Shown: positions 32,001 to 47,000, counted from the stretch's first letter. The stretch is 64,000 nt of DNA from Todiramphus chloris collaris (GCA_025345505.1 JANVCC010000049.1:9788733-9852732), one strand, 5' to 3'. Numbers and translations are program-made. Notes: generated by a model not told the origin, from the sequence alone.

Positions 32001-35000
32001 TTACTGTATTTCACTTTCAGTTCTAAGTCAGTGACTTTCTGAAATTTGGTTCTGTGGTATATTTAAAAAACAACCTCTAACAAATTTGGATGTATACAGT
32101 ATATTTTCCATATCACAAACACACATGCAGTTGAATCTACAGTGTCACTGTAAATCCAGAATATTCTGCTTTAAGATCAATAAAATCAGCAACGGAAATA
32201 AAACCACTGCAGTTCTCAGTAGCGATTCTCATATAGAGATACACGAAAGCACAACTGCTGTTGATTTATCAAAAATACCTTGGAATTTTTTGATTTAAGA
32301 TGTGGACAAATTTTGCATCTAACTTATGTAATGGCTTGCCAGTACATATTTTGTGAATACTGTAGCACATTTTTAGCATCTTAAATTATGCAATAAAAAT
32401 TACTGCTGAACTAAAAACATAATGACAATATGTGGCTTTAGCTCTGACCTTTTGCTTGTCCTGTCTAAAAATGAATTGTCATTGCATCTCTTTGGCCAAA
32501 ACCCCCCTTATTTTAGTATTACTATGAATTTATCTTCTAGCTGTTCAAAGAGATCTTGTCCTGCTGTTAAAAGAACTTCTGAAAAAAACAAATAATTCTG
32601 TTATGAGATATGATTGGGATATTCAGTAAACCTCTTGATTTTATTAACATGTGTAACTTTGCTTCTCACTGTGTGAGCAACACTAAGCCTCCTGGCTGTT
32701 AAGTAATTGAGTATATCACATCAAGGTAATCACTGTCTGCTTACTTAAGAGTATTTTATGTGTTTGGGTTTTGGCTTTTTTTTTGCTGTGTTTTAAAAGA
32801 TAGATTCCTGTGCTGTATTGCCATACTTTAACCTATGCCTTTAGCAATTTCCTGACTTTTTTTGTGACCACTTCTTAAAACATGAATTTAGTAAATATGA
32901 AAGGTAGTTGACCGACAGCGCAAGAAACAATTTATTTCTTCTGGCTAAATATAGTGGTGCTGTCAGTCTTACTTGTTCATAACTTAGTCACAGCAAACTT
33001 GATTCCCAATTTTTAATTCAAAGGGACCTCCAAGTAATTAAAAGTAGATGAATGATTGCCTGTAAATATATTAACTTTGAAATTTCACCTTCTCCCCACC
33101 TGCTACCTTCTCATATAGCTGAGAAGTAACACCAGTGTATTCCCAATATGACTTCAGAATGAGCCCTCCTGTCAATAACAATCTGGGCACCACAGGTAGA
33201 GTTCCCACGTTGTGATTCCCGTGTGTGTCTCCTGAGGGGATGGGAAGAGGCATGCTTGTGGTTTAAGATAACCGTTGCTTAACGTTACTCGCATGACTGA
33301 TTGTTTTATTGTTGTGGTTTTTTTTTGTTTTACAGTGTATTTCTGGCCCTTCTAAAGTGTGTCTAGTCATTCAGGAGATTACAGATTAAACCCAACACAA
33401 CCTACATCTTAATATTGAGTGTGAATTGCATAAAAATATTGATTTATAATACTCTTCTTATGCCTTTACAATATACAATTTTAAGCCAAATATGTTTTCC
33501 TGTTTGAATAAAGTTGGGTTTTTTTTGTTAGTGGTACCAGTGTTGATTAAAGCGATGTCAGGTAACTGAATAGCAACACCAAATTCAATTTTCAGATTAA
33601 GAAACTATAGCATTCATATATTATGTATAACCTAAATTTGGATAACATCCTACAAATGAAACATGGTGGAAGACAAGTCATTCTTCAGTAATGACTTCTT
33701 AAGATTTGAACAAAAAGAGAAATGCGGATGGTATTTGGGGAGGGGGTAGTGTTTATGCTCAGAAATGAATCTGATGCAAAGTCAAGTAATTGTGGGAATT
33801 CCTACAGTGGTTTCTTAGCCTATCTAGTGTTTTGGCTAAGGAAAAATGAATAATGTTGTCTGAGGCTTTCTTGCTGAAGGACATTAATAAAAATGCTTGG
33901 TGTTATAGACAAGTTAGGAAGTTAGACAAGTTAGACAAATCAGTTCAGTGAGTTGAAATTAAAATAACTGATTGTTAGTTCACATTCATAAAAGGATTGC
34001 ATTTCAAGTACCACTAATATCTTAACCTAATCTTAAAAAATAAAATTCCATGTTACAGCTTTATCTGAAATACCTTCAAGAAATGTAATTTTTTTGACTT
34101 TTTGTTTTCTCCGTCAATCACAACTGAATTTGCCATCACATTGACTATTTTTTGTGCCTTGGAATATATATATACATACATATATATAAAAATCTCTGAG
34201 ATATTTCTGCTTTTAGGTGATCTAAAGAACTGTTTGTGATACATATTTCTGCTTTGTTACTTAATATTTGAGGAAGGGCAAATGGGTTTATATCGTGAAT
34301 GTTGTTGCAAAACCTTGTGTGATAAGAATGGACTAGCCTTTGCTTTTCAGTTTTGGGGTTTTTTTTTTTGTTAGTAAAAGGTATCTTCTCATTTGACTTG
34401 TGAAGATCCGTAGCAGCTGATTCATTTTCCTGGCAAGGCTGGCATTTAATGCTGAAACATGTCCTTAGCAAAATGGTAACTGAATCAGGACTGAAGGGTA
34501 GAATTCTACAGAAAATGCGAAGATACTCACTAGATCTTTTTTTAATAAAATTTCTATGTGACAGTGTGGAGAGACTTCTGAATTCTTTAGTCCTCTGTGG
34601 CTGTCCAACAGCCTGATTTTCATCATTGTTGCAACTTAACCTGGGACTGTTTGCTGCTTGCTACAAGAATCTGCTGCTGGGCATGAGAGATCTAGAGAAA
34701 GCCTAGTCCCTTATGTGAGAGGAAAAAAGAAGTAGTCTTACTCTCTTGCAGAACTAAATTTTTGGTACGTTTTTTTGAGAGACAGGATTATTACTAATTT
34801 GTTCCCAGGTGTCAACAGTTTCTTAAAGGTTTTTGTAGTTACAAGACTCGAATGGAACGCTGCATCTCAGGCCTGTTCATAGACTGTTGACCAGCAGATA
34901 TAACTGCACAATGAGCAAATCCCTGACCATCTGTGTATTACCAGAGGGAATGGCCTGAAGCTGAAACAAGGTAGGTTTAGACTAGACATTAGGAAAAAAT

Positions 35001-38000
35001 TCTTCACGGAAAGAGTAGTGAAATATTGGAGTAGGTTGCTCAGGGAGGTGGCTGAGTCACCATCCCTGGATGTGTTTAAACATCGCTTAGATGTGGTGTT
35101 GGGGGATGTGGTCTAGGGGTGAACTTGTAGAGTAGGGCTAATGGTTGGATGTGATGATCCCAAGGGTCTTTTCCAACCTGAGTGATTCTGTGAGAAGAAA
35201 CATCTACTTCAATTTGTCACTTTACCACTCTTTCACTAGGTGGAACCAGTATGTAGTGGACAAGAACTTGATATATTAAAGACTGACCTAGAACAAAAAG
35301 GTTTATGGAAGTGTTCACTTCAAATCACTACATCCAGTTAGAAGTGGTACTTATTTTAAAGCTAACAGAAGTAGCTACAGTCTGGCCTGAGGGTCAGCAG
35401 GAGGCATCGGCAAACAAGAATAATAATAAGAACAGATGCTGAAGCTGCTACAGCAGTGGCTTTTGTGTCTCAATAGACTATGCTGTAGTTGTTAAACCCT
35501 GTTCACTCTGTGCTCATACACTGTTTACCTGTTCAGGGTTTTTTTTGTTTGTTTTTATACTTCCCTTGCCTTGTTTTCCAGTGTCCTTTGTCTTCCAGCA
35601 GTGTAGCTTACTTTAGAAATGTTTCTGCTTAGTTTATCCACTGTCAAGCAATTATATCTGCACTAAAGATAAACACTGGTCACAGTTGGTTGGTTGTAAT
35701 ATTGTCTCTGCCTCATGTCTGTTTAGATTGTACACTTGTCATAGTTCAGAGCCAGCCATGTGGCCTCCTCACAACCACTCCTCCACCCTCTCCTGGGAAG
35801 GAGAAAAGGCAGAAAAAGTACAAAACCTCTGCAGCTTAAATTAAAGAGGTTTTAATATAACACCACAGCAAATTGAGTAACAAAACTTAACATTCTGTGA
35901 TTCTGTGAACAGTATTCATAAATAACAATGATAAATCTACACAAGTAACAAGGACTAACAAACCGGAGAAACCACCTCAGGTGACCTCAGGGAGTGTGAA
36001 CTTCCCCCCAGAGTTTCTGTGCCCTCTTTATGTACTGGGGTGATGTCAGGATGGTATCAAATAACCCCTTGCTTGATTTCCTTGTCTCTGATGGTTGAGC
36101 CCCTTCCTACCACCTTCTGGTGAAAATTAACCCTATCCTATCTGAACCCAGGACATTATCCACCTCTTACTATATATACCATCTATATTATACCCAGCAA
36201 TGTTATTTAACAATTAATAATGCACAGTTTAATTCACTGACCATTCTCACCCCAAATTAAGTTCCCCTAAGGTACATACCAGATTTCTCTGTCCTCCCAC
36301 ATCACCCCCCCAGGTCCACATAGGCACTCTGTGGAGGAGTTTGCCTGAAGCAGGGCAGACACAGACCATCTTCCCTAAGACATTCCTCATGTGCACTACA
36401 GGGATTTTTATCTCCTCCAGCATGTGGCAATTTTGAGTGAGCAGGGCCAGCCAGATTGGTAGATCCTCTGGTATTGACGAGCCAGGTAGCCTTCGCTAAA
36501 TTTGTGTCCTAGCTTTTTACGGCCCCACCACACTTTGCTTTCCATGTCTTTCCTGTTCAGTTTTCCCAGAGGCTGGTGTGTGATAGGGCGTGTGATAGAC
36601 CCACTCAATACTGTGCTCCTTGGCCTAGGTGTCTATGAGGCTGTTTCAGAAATGACTCCCATTGTCTAACTTGATTCTCTCTGGGGTGCTGTGTTACCAT
36701 AGGACTTGCTTTTCAAGGCTTGGGATGGTGTGGGCAGTGGAACGGGGCACTGGATACATTTCTACCCCTCCAGTGGTTGCTTTCACCATTGTGAGCACGT
36801 AGAGCTTGCCATGGAGGGTTTCTGGGCGTGTGATGTAGTCAATCTGCCAGGCCTCTCTGTGTATTTCAGCCATCATCCTCTATACCACAGGGGCTTTATC
36901 TGCTTGGTTTGTTTGATGGCAGCATATGTTTCACATGCATGAATGACCTCTTCAGTAGTGTCCGTTGTGAGATCCACTCCTTGATCTTAAGGCTATCTAT
37001 ATGTTGCACCTTCTCCTTGATGACCCAAGATGTCATGGGCCCACTGAGCTGTAAATAATTCACCTTTACATTGCCAGTTCAAATCCACCTGAGCCAGTAT
37101 TGGCAGCCTGATCTACCTGTTGGTTGTTTTGATGCTCTTCAGTGGCCCAGCTCTTGGTACATCGGCATCCCCATGATGTACCTTTACCACCAGGTTCTCC
37201 ATCTGAGCAACACTATCTTGCCATAATCCAGCAGCCCAGATGGGTTTATCTCAGTGCTGCCAGTTGGCTCTGCTTCCACTTCTGTAACTACCCCCACAGG
37301 GCATTTGCCCCCATCCATGAGTCAGTATGGAGATAGAGCACTGGTGACTTTTCTTGCTCAGCAATATCTAAAGCCAGTTGGATAGCATTTACTTGTGCAA
37401 GCTAACTCGATTCACTTTGTCCTTCAGAAGCTTTGGCAGTGCATCATGTGGGGCTCCACACAGCAGCTTTTCACCATCGATGTTGTCCCATAATGACAGG
37501 ACCCGTAGTGAACAGGACATATCACTTCTCATTATCTGGTAGTTTGTTATATGGTGGGTCCTCCTCAGTGAGTGTCACCATCACTTCCTCGCCCTCTGTC
37601 TTTGTCCCAAGACCTTTATTCTCTGGCCAGTTTGTGATCACTTCCAAGATTTCTGGGTGGCTGGGGCTCTCTGTTGAGCCCATTGCGTTATCAATGTAAC
37701 CCACTTACTCCATGTGGCATCAGCTGCATGGTGCGCAGAGGAGACCCTCCCTTTGAACATCCAGCCTAGCACCAGCAGTCAGGGTGCCAGGAGGAGCTGT
37801 GCTTCAGTCCCCATCACTTCTGAAGCACCTCAGACTCTTTCATGTGTTGCCAGGATCTCTTTTTCAGATGGATTATAGTTGGCCTCAGCCCCTTTTTACC
37901 CCCAACTCCAAAACCCTAGGGGTTGGCCTCAGGTCTCCCCGGGCACTCTCTGCCAGAGACTCCAGGTACGACCATTCTTCCCAGCTGTGGTGTAGAGCAC

Positions 38001-41000
38001 ATTTTTAGTATCTTGTCCCTCCTGGACTCACCTGAGGGCTACAGCACGCACAATCTCCTGTTTAATTTGTTCAAAGGCTTGTTGCTGCTCAAGGCCCCAT
38101 TCAGAATTTTTCTTCTTCCAGGTCATATGTTAGTTAGAGAGGGCTCACAATCAGGCTGTAGTCTGGGATGTGTATTATCCAGAAACCCACAGAGCCCAGG
38201 AAAGGCTGTGTTTCCCTTTTAGTGGTTGGTCGGGACATAGCTGCTATCTTGTTAATCACATCCATTGGGATCTGGCGGTGCCTGTCTTGCCACTTTATTC
38301 CTAAAAACTGGATCTCTCATGCAGGTCCCTTAACCTTACTTTGTTTTATGATGAAACCAGCCTTCAGGAGGATTTCAAGTATTTTCTTCCCTACCTCGAA
38401 AACTTTGTATGCTCTATCATCCAATATGATGATGGTGTCAATATATTGCAGGTATTCTGGAGCCCCACCTTTCTTCAGTGCAGTATGGATCAGTCCATGG
38501 CAAATGGTGAGACTATGCTTCCACCCCTGGATCAGTCGATTCCAGGTGTGCTGGACCACCCCTTTATGTGAAAGCAAGCTGTGGCCTGCACTCCTGTGCT
38601 ATATGAATGGACAAAAATGCATTTACATCATCAGTGGTTGCATACCTCTTAGCTGCCTTTTGACTCCATACTGGAGTTCTAACATGTCCAATATGGCAGC
38701 AGTCATTTCTGGAGTAACTTCATTCAGGCCATGAAAGTCCACTGTTAGTCTCCATTCCTCATTTGATTTTCTCATTGACCATATGGGGCTGTTGAAGGTT
38801 GAGCGGGTCTTGCTGATCACCCTCTTGGCTCTCTAGTTGATGAATCAGCTTCTGGATGGGGACCAGGGAATCTCGATTGGTGCGATACTGCCATCAGTGC
38901 ACTGTCGTTGTAGAGGTTGGCAGCTGCTGCTCTTCAACCCTCAGCAACCCCACCACAGAAGGGTCCTCAGAGAGGCCAGATGAGTTTAGCAAGTGCTCAG
39001 TTTCCTCCAAGGCAGCTATACCAAAGACCCACTGGTATCCTTTTGGGTCCTTGGAATATCCTCTCCTGAGGTAGTCTCTGGCAAAGATGCTCGGGGCATC
39101 TGGACCAGTCACAATGCCCAGTTAGACTCACTTCATCTTCCAGTACAGTCAGCTGTTGTGATCCCCTTGTCACCCCAGAAATACAGATGGGGTCAACCCC
39201 TCTGTAGCTTGATGGCATCAGGCTCTGTACCTACTAAAGCCTTTTACTGGGTCTGATGTGCCAGGCTATCAGGTCTGCAGAGTCCAGTGAGCCTGATTGT
39301 CCCTTTCCTCCACCTGGCTGGAGGCAGGGCCCCTCTAATCCTGATCAGAATCACTCAATTCTTGTGGAAATGATTTAGAGGTCCCCTCAAGAGGATTGCA
39401 AGTAAGATAAGCCTTCTGTTCTGTCTGGGGAATTTCCCCCTGGAAACTGGAGTGGCATTTTCCTTGGAAGAATGCCCTTTCATAGTTGCTTTCCCTCTCA
39501 CCTTATGTACTTGTGCAGCTAGGATTGAAATGGGTTTTCCATCCCACTTTTTCATGTCCTTTCTGGGGTCCTGTAGGTAGACCCACAGGGTACCACGTAG
39601 TGTGTTCCTCCCATATTCTTTCTCTTGGGTAGAGGAGGACGTACTCCTAATAGATGAGACATGGGCCCATACAGGTAGAGAGTAGGACATGTCTTTTTAT
39701 TTGCTGGACCTCCCCGGACAGTTCCACCACAGCTGAGACACGGGCCTGTAGGGATGAAGAAATATTTTCTTCATATTGCTGAAGTTGGACAGCTGTTTCA
39801 TCCACTGTTTGTCCCTGGCTGTCTCTCCAAGACACTACTGCCAGTGAGTTGGCACATGATGGTGGTGTGGTTTGTAGGAACTTGGGCCACATGGGTGGTG
39901 TGCACTGGACTTGATATGGGTCTGTAGGTGGCTGCTCATCATTCAGATTTTTATATATCATCTCCAACACAGCTAATTCCCTCAGGTACTGAATGCCTCT
40001 TTCCATGGTGATCCCCTTGCCCAAGTGACAGGTAGCATCCTCTTTCAAGGGGTGTCTTTCCTTCACGCTTGACAGGAGTCGCCTCCAAAGGCTGAGGGAT
40101 TGTGTCTGTTTCCCAATTGCCTTGTCAATGCTCCCTTCCCTGGGCAGGGATCCCAGCTGCTTGGCCTCCTTCCCCTCTAAATCCAAGCTAGCAGCCCTGC
40201 CATCCCAGCATCGGAGCAGCCAGGTGATGATCTGCTCACCTGGCAGGCAGCCAATTCCTTTCGCACATCTCAGCTCACTCAGGTACAGGGATCAGGTGAT
40301 CACCTCTGGCTCTTCCTCCTGTTCTTGTGATGGCCCAGGCTCATCATCATCCCTCACTATGCAAAATTATTTTTCTGTGTATCTCTTTTTCTGGATAGGG
40401 GCGACTGACATGGGCACAGGTTTGTTCTCTGGTTTGTTCTCTTTTTAAGTTGAGAGGCATTCTTTTCCCCTTGAGGGCACTGAATAGTGTTGAAAAAGAC
40501 TTGGTAGGTGTAGGCAAGGCCCTGACGTTGCAGTAACTTTTCTCTTGGGAATTGCCAGGTTGACAACATACTTTTTCTAAATACATTATCTGGGTTTTGC
40601 ACTCATTCAGGGGTGAAATTCCAAACCACTGGAGGTGAGCACTGTGCTAGGCACTCGACCATACTTTGCCCACACCCTCTGCTCCTTGTAATTATCCAGA
40701 CTCAGTCAGACCTCTGGGTGATATTCTTGGACAAGAATTGTGCAACCTGAAACAACATTTGGCAAACAATCAAAAGGTGTATCACTGAGAGTTTGCTGGC
40801 CTGGACCTTCCATCAATAGTCAAAATTCTCAAAAGCTGAGGAAGTCTCCTCCCCTGTTTCACCCCTAGGTCGGGTGTGATCACTAACAAAAGCCACAGTC
40901 ATATATACATATATATGTGTGTGTGTGTGTGTGTACCAACAGAACATCATACCCACTGACGTGATCATAAGTTGCCAATATCCAGTATAACAGCACAAGA

Positions 41001-44000
41001 GCCCTGGTCCATGTCCCAGAGGTGGTAACCACAGTCTCCAGGAACACATGCAGTGCGTAAGGGTTTACAAGAGACCACCATGAGAACAAAGGGGCTAACC
41101 TTGGGAACGTGCACTGTTTAGCTTCTATGCACAGAAGAAATGGGTATTACAAAATCATTTGAGTTTTTTTAAAAAACAAAACCAAACCAAGAACCCCAAA
41201 CAAACAAATTGCCCAAAAAATGCTTTCATCAGATTTTGTCCTTTTCTTAATCCCTTGGGCCCCACGTTGGGTGCCAAAAGGACTGTTTAGAGCCAGCCAC
41301 GTGGCCGCTTCAACCTCTTTCCGGGAAGGAGAAAAGGCAGAAAAATTACAAACCCCCTGCAGGTTAAGATAAAGAGGTTTTAATACAACACCACAGCAAA
41401 ATAAGTAATAAAAAGAGCAAAAGTATTAATAAATAACAAGGGCTGACAAACCTGAGAAACCACCCCATGCAACCTCAGGGGCTGTGGACTTCCTCTGGAG
41501 TTTTTTTGCCCTCTTTATGTACTGGGTGTGATGTCAGGATGGAATCAAATAACCCCTTGCTTGGTTTCCTTGTCTCTGCTGGTTGAGCCCCTTCCTCCTG
41601 CCTTCTGGTGAAAATTAACCCTATCCTATCTGAACCCAGGACAGTGTTCTTCCTGGCAAAGGCCTTGGCTGTGTGTAACTGAGCATACAGAGATTAACAT
41701 AAGCTTTACTTTGGAGTTTTGTGTGTGTTTTAAGTAACCCTTAACAAACCCAGACTTTGCTTCGTTTTGAATGATGATTACTTTCCCTTCTATTACTTTT
41801 CTGAGCTAAAATAATTTGAAACTGAAACTAAAAAATAATCTAAATGTTTCAAAACCAAAAAAGGAATTGACAGAATTATACCAATAAGTAATGGCCAACT
41901 TAAGTGAGAGGAAAATGCTCTGTGATATAATAGACAAGCGTAGTAAGCCTTGCGCACTTGTCAGGAAAACAAATTTCACTCCTTCTGGTAGTAAGTTGTT
42001 TCAAGAATTACAGTCTAGGCTAAATGTTAAAGTGCCATGTTGTTTAGGGAAACAAAAGAATTTTCCTGGGGGAGCTGCTGCTTACCATTTCAAACTACAA
42101 AAGATTTGTGTGATAAGATGCCTTCAGAAGTGGAGAGGAAGATAATCCTTGACATGTAGTAATGTCCTACCTGCATAGGTAGTTGGTGTGCTGATTTACC
42201 CCTTTGTATGGCAAACTGGGGAGTATATTATTCCCTCCTCTTGATGATGTGTTCTTTATTTTTTGTTTTAATCATGCTATGCTAAAGTAACACGGACTCA
42301 AGATTTGGTGTACTGTTCTATCTTGTGTTAGAAATGCCTGGTTCCTTCTGGTGCAGTAACATGGTGAGGAATTCTCTGAATTTATCTCGTTGGTTTAGTT
42401 TCTGCAGTGGTGTGCAGCAGGTCAGCACTGGCATGCCCCCCAGTTGTTCCAGCCTTTAGATCAAAGCTTCTGGTTTAGTTTTTGAAGAGTGCAAATTTCA
42501 GGGAAAACCTCATGTACCAGAACCAACATCTTGTCAATGGAGACAACTTACATGAAAAACAAGAATTGCTTGAACCAAGCTGCCAATTTAGACATGTTCA
42601 ACGTAGACACATCCAGTGTAGACTAAGTTCAATGAGGATGGACTGGCATAGTGTGTTTCTCAAGGCTACCTTGATTTCAGAGCTAGTGTACTCAATCGCA
42701 GTCCTGCCTCCTCAGCAGTAGAAGTCTGTGAGAGACAATCGTTGGTCTGTTTCAGTTACAGTGACATGTTTTTGACATGGAAGAGCAGTGGTTCCTTCTC
42801 ACAGGATGCTTTTTTTTATGTCCCTAATGTAATAAGAGTATTTTTTTTAAGAATGATTTTTTTTCTTTAGTACTGTACAGATTGAAAACACAAGAACTCA
42901 GAATCTATAAAATCCAGTTTCTGGTTGCCTGTACAGACTTTCCTCTGTGCTTGATGAGAAACTTTAATTGTGTGGTCACGTATGGTTTCTTCTTTTGTCC
43001 TTTTAACCACACAGGCTGAGGATGTAACTAAAATTACTGACATGGATAACCATAAAGCAGGTATTTCCTAGCTCTTCAGTTGTTGGATTTAGAACCGAAA
43101 CACCACTTTAGAACCCAGGCACCACTTTGTAGTATCTTTCGCAAACACGGAAGATACTCTGTGCTCTGTCAAACACACAGTTAAAAAAAAGTAAAAGCTG
43201 GTTGTAGGCACCTATAGTCATGGGAGTGAATGTAACTGTTGCTTTGGGGGGGATTTTTGTCTTTCCTCTGTCCTTCCCCCAGCTCCAAATGAAGGGTTGT
43301 GTTTCATTAATGCTGCCATCAAAATTCATGTCTGACAGGACTAAGATAATTTATAGAAAGCAGATACATATTTAGGCACACTTGTCTTTTATGATGCATC
43401 TTTAGTTTTCCTGATATTTGAAATACCCAAACAGTGCTGGGATGATTATACTCCTGTAATTAAGACAAAATACAACTTAATATCCTGTAATTACATAGAT
43501 AAAAGAGATCTTTATATGTCATCTAGGCCAGTTTTCTGCTCAGAATGGGTCCAGTTAGAGCAGGTTGCTTGAGACCATGTCCAGTTGAGCATCTCCAGTG
43601 ATATTTCAGTTTTTTTGTGAAATATGTTTTCTGGATGCTTCTCGAGGCTTCAGTTATTGTCATTTTTCTGACTGAAGAAAGTGTTGGTACAATGAAATTG
43701 CTTTGTTTCTGCTAAGTGCCATTTCTGTGGTTAGTATTGAAAGCTAGATTTCATATTTCCTTACTTCCTTTCTTAGTTTCTTAACAAACTGCACAAGGAG
43801 CCTCCAGCTTTAGTGGACTTGGAAATATACTTTTTAATTTTACTGGTTTTTTTTACATAAATCATTTGTCACTTTAATATTGGGTTTACAGACTTCAGCT
43901 GAACATCAGTAAATTTGAATAGTACTTTTGAATACCTACTTACTCATGAATCTCTTTTCCCTAGTCTTAGAATGACTGTCATTGATATAATACTTGATTC

Positions 44001-47000
44001 TTTTGAATGTGAAAACAAGGTAGAAAACAAGCATGTTCTTAGTGATTACACTGAAGAACAATCATAATCGTAGATTATGTAGCTGCTCTCTACTGAAATA
44101 TCACAACAGAAACTGGTAGCTTCAGTTTGCTAATAAACAACTACTATATACTATTTCTGTGGTTATTGTTGCCTTTTTACTTCTCAGAGCAGGATTTCAT
44201 AGAATGGCTTAGGCTGGAAGGGACCTTAGAGATCATCTAATCCAACCTCTCCACCATGGGCAGGGACACCTCTCAAGGAGAGTTGAAGGAATTTAGCCCC
44301 AGCCTTACATTTATATTGGTTTCCTTGCAGAACACAAACTGTAACTTCAAAACATTGCTTGAAATGCAACTGAGGAGTTAGCCTGGGCCATTGTCTGGTC
44401 TGTCCACACTTGCTCAGCAGATCTCAATCTCAGCCCGAAGAATCAAACCTGTCTGCAGGACAGATTATCAGGAATTCATACAATCACAGAATGGTTTAGG
44501 CTGGAAGGGACCTTAGAGATCATCTAATCCAACCTCCGCATCATGGGCAGGGATGCCTCTCAACGAGACCAGGCCTCATGCAACCTGGTCTTGAACACCT
44601 CCAGGGAGGGGGCATCCACAACTCCTCTGGGCAATCTATTGCAGAGTCTCACCACCCTTGTACTGAAGAACTTTTTCCTAAGATCCGATCTAAACCTATT
44701 TGCCCTCAGTTTAAAACCATTTCCCCTCGTCCTATCACTGGACACTCTTGTGAAGAGTCCCCCTTCAGCCTTCCTGTAGGTATTGGAAGGCAGGTGCTCC
44801 CAGAGTCTTCTCCAGGCTGAACAATCCCAGCTGCCTCAGCCTATCCTCATAGCAGAGGTGCTCCAGCCCCTGGATCATCTTTGCAGCTCTTCTCTGGACT
44901 CGTTCAAACAGATCTATGTCCCTCTTATGGTGGGAACACCAGAATTGGATGCAGTATTTGAGGTGGGGTCTCCGAAGAGCAGAGTGAAGGGGGAGGATCA
45001 CCTCTCTTGATCTGCTGGCCACATTCCTCTTGATGCATCCTAGGATACAGTTGGCCTTCTGAGCCACATGAGCACACTGCCAGCTCATGTTGAGCTTTTC
45101 ATTAATCAACACCCCTATGTCCTTCCCTTCAGGGTTGCTCTTAACCCACTCTGTACCCAGTCTGTAATTGTGCCTGGGATTGGCCCAGCCCAGATGCAGC
45201 ACTTGCACTTCGACTTGTTGAACCTCATGCGTTTTGCATTGGCCCATTTCTCAAGCCCATAAAGGTCCCTCTGGATGACATCCCTTTCCTTGAGTGAGTC
45301 CACTGCACCACACAACTTGGTGTCATTGGCAAACTTGCTGAGGGTGCACTTGGTGCCACTGCCCATGTCGCTGACATAGATGTTGAAAAGCACTGGACCC
45401 AGAACAGATCCCTGAGCAACTTCACTTGTCACTGGTCTCCACGTGGACATCAAGCCATTGATCACAACTCTTTGTGTGTGACCTTCTAGCCAGTTTCTTA
45501 CCCACAAGGTGGTCCATCCATCAAGTTCATGTCTCTCCATCTTAGAGACAAGGATGCTGTTTGGAACAGTATCCAATGCTTTGCCAAGTCCAGGAAGATT
45601 ACGTCAGTTGCTCTGCTCATATCAACCAGAGTTGTAACTGTCGTAGAAGGACACCAGTTGGGCACGATTTGCTCAGTGAAACCATATTGGCTGTCACTGT
45701 TCACCTCGTTATTTTTCACGTGCCTTGGTACAGGTACCAGGAGGATCTGCTCCATGATTTTGCCTGGCACAGAGGTGAGGCTGACTGCTCTGTAGTTCCC
45801 TGGGTTTTCTTTGCTTCCCTTTTTAAAAATGAGGGTTATGTTTCTCCTTTTCCATTCTGTGGGAACTTCGTCAGACTGCTGTGACTTCTTGAATATGATG
45901 ACTAGTGGCCTAGCAACTTCATCTGCCAGTTCAGGACCCGTGGATGTATCTCGTCAGGTCCCACAGACTTGTGCACCTTCAGGTTCTCTAGGTGTTCCTG
46001 GACCCGATCGGCTCCTACCCTGGGTGATTCTTCACGCTCCCAGACCCAACCAGTGCCCTCTGTGACTTGGGTGGTGTGGCTCAAGTGGTTACCAGTGAAG
46101 ACTGAAGCAAAAAAGTCATTGATCATTTCAGCCTTCTCCATATCCTTGGTAACCAGGTCACCTGCATCCCTCCGGAGAGGCCCCACATTCTCTCTTGGTA
46201 TTCTTTTTTCTCTGACATACCTGTAGAATCCTTTTCTATTATTTTTAATGTCCCTGGCCAGGTTTGACTCCATCAGGGCCTTAGCTTTTCCAACCTGGTT
46301 TCTGGTTTCACAAACTATCTCCTTGTAGTCATCCCATGTTACCTGTCCTTGCTTCCACCCTTTGTGGATTCCCTTTTGTGTTGGATTTTGGCTAGGAGTT
46401 CCTTGTTCATCCATATAGGCCTCCTGGAATCTTTGTCTGATTTCTCAAACAAGGAAGGAGAAAAATGTAATACAAGTGTTTTTATTTTCTAAATTGTTTG
46501 CTTCAAACACTTGTAACTTGTTAGCAGCTCTTCAGTGTCTTTGGAAGCTTCATACGGATAGCAGTAAAATGTTTTCAGGTGTGTATAAATCACGTTTAGT
46601 GGTAGCTCATCAGTGAGGTTTTTTTTAATAACATTTTTGAGCATCCACATCTAGTTAATCTCACTAAAGAAGATGTCAGGACTAACACTAATGTGAAAGT
46701 GTAGCTTTTGTAGCATTACAAGCATACTTTATTGGGAGATGTACAGTCTTGGAACACGCTCCTGAGGACTAAACTAGTGCTTTTTCATGGTGCAGCTGTG
46801 CAGACTGTGCTAGTGTAATATGAAATAGCGTAGGAGCTAATGAACTTAATGCAACTGATGAGGAATTACTTGTTGAACCATAGTCATGAACAATAAGAAC
46901 CCTCTCAAGTGAGACATTGGGAGAGTCTTTTTCTACTTGACTTTTAGTTTCTGAGACTAATTCTCCAGCTCAGCTTGTTCTTCATCTGCACTAGGCAAGA

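Larger units (their letters stand above)
35737..41643 (-). mobile_element. Degraded endogenous retrovirus, LTR-gag-pro-pol-LTR, no env, antisense in LRCH2 intron 1
   Basis: This element of about 5.9 kb is bounded by two related LTRs and reads on the minus strand. From its 5' end come a primer-binding site, a gag region (about 41000-39300), a protease-like stretch (about 39230-39000), reverse transcriptase (about 38900-38300), an RNase H/connection region (about 37700-37430) and integrase (about 36900-36350). A purine-rich stretch then abuts the 3' LTR. There is no room for env between integrase and LTR. Every gene is cut by stops and frameshifts, and the RT catalytic motif is altered, so it is inactive. 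The Lys-type primer-binding site suggests a class II-like element, but I cannot fix the class by eye. The antisense orientation is the usual one for tolerated intronic ERVs. Confidence 0.88.

Noticed and set aside
35725-41655. Target-site duplication of the ERV
   Set aside because: The bases flanking the two LTR ends (…tacact on the left, gtgttc… on the right) do not give a convincing direct repeat, so none is annotated.
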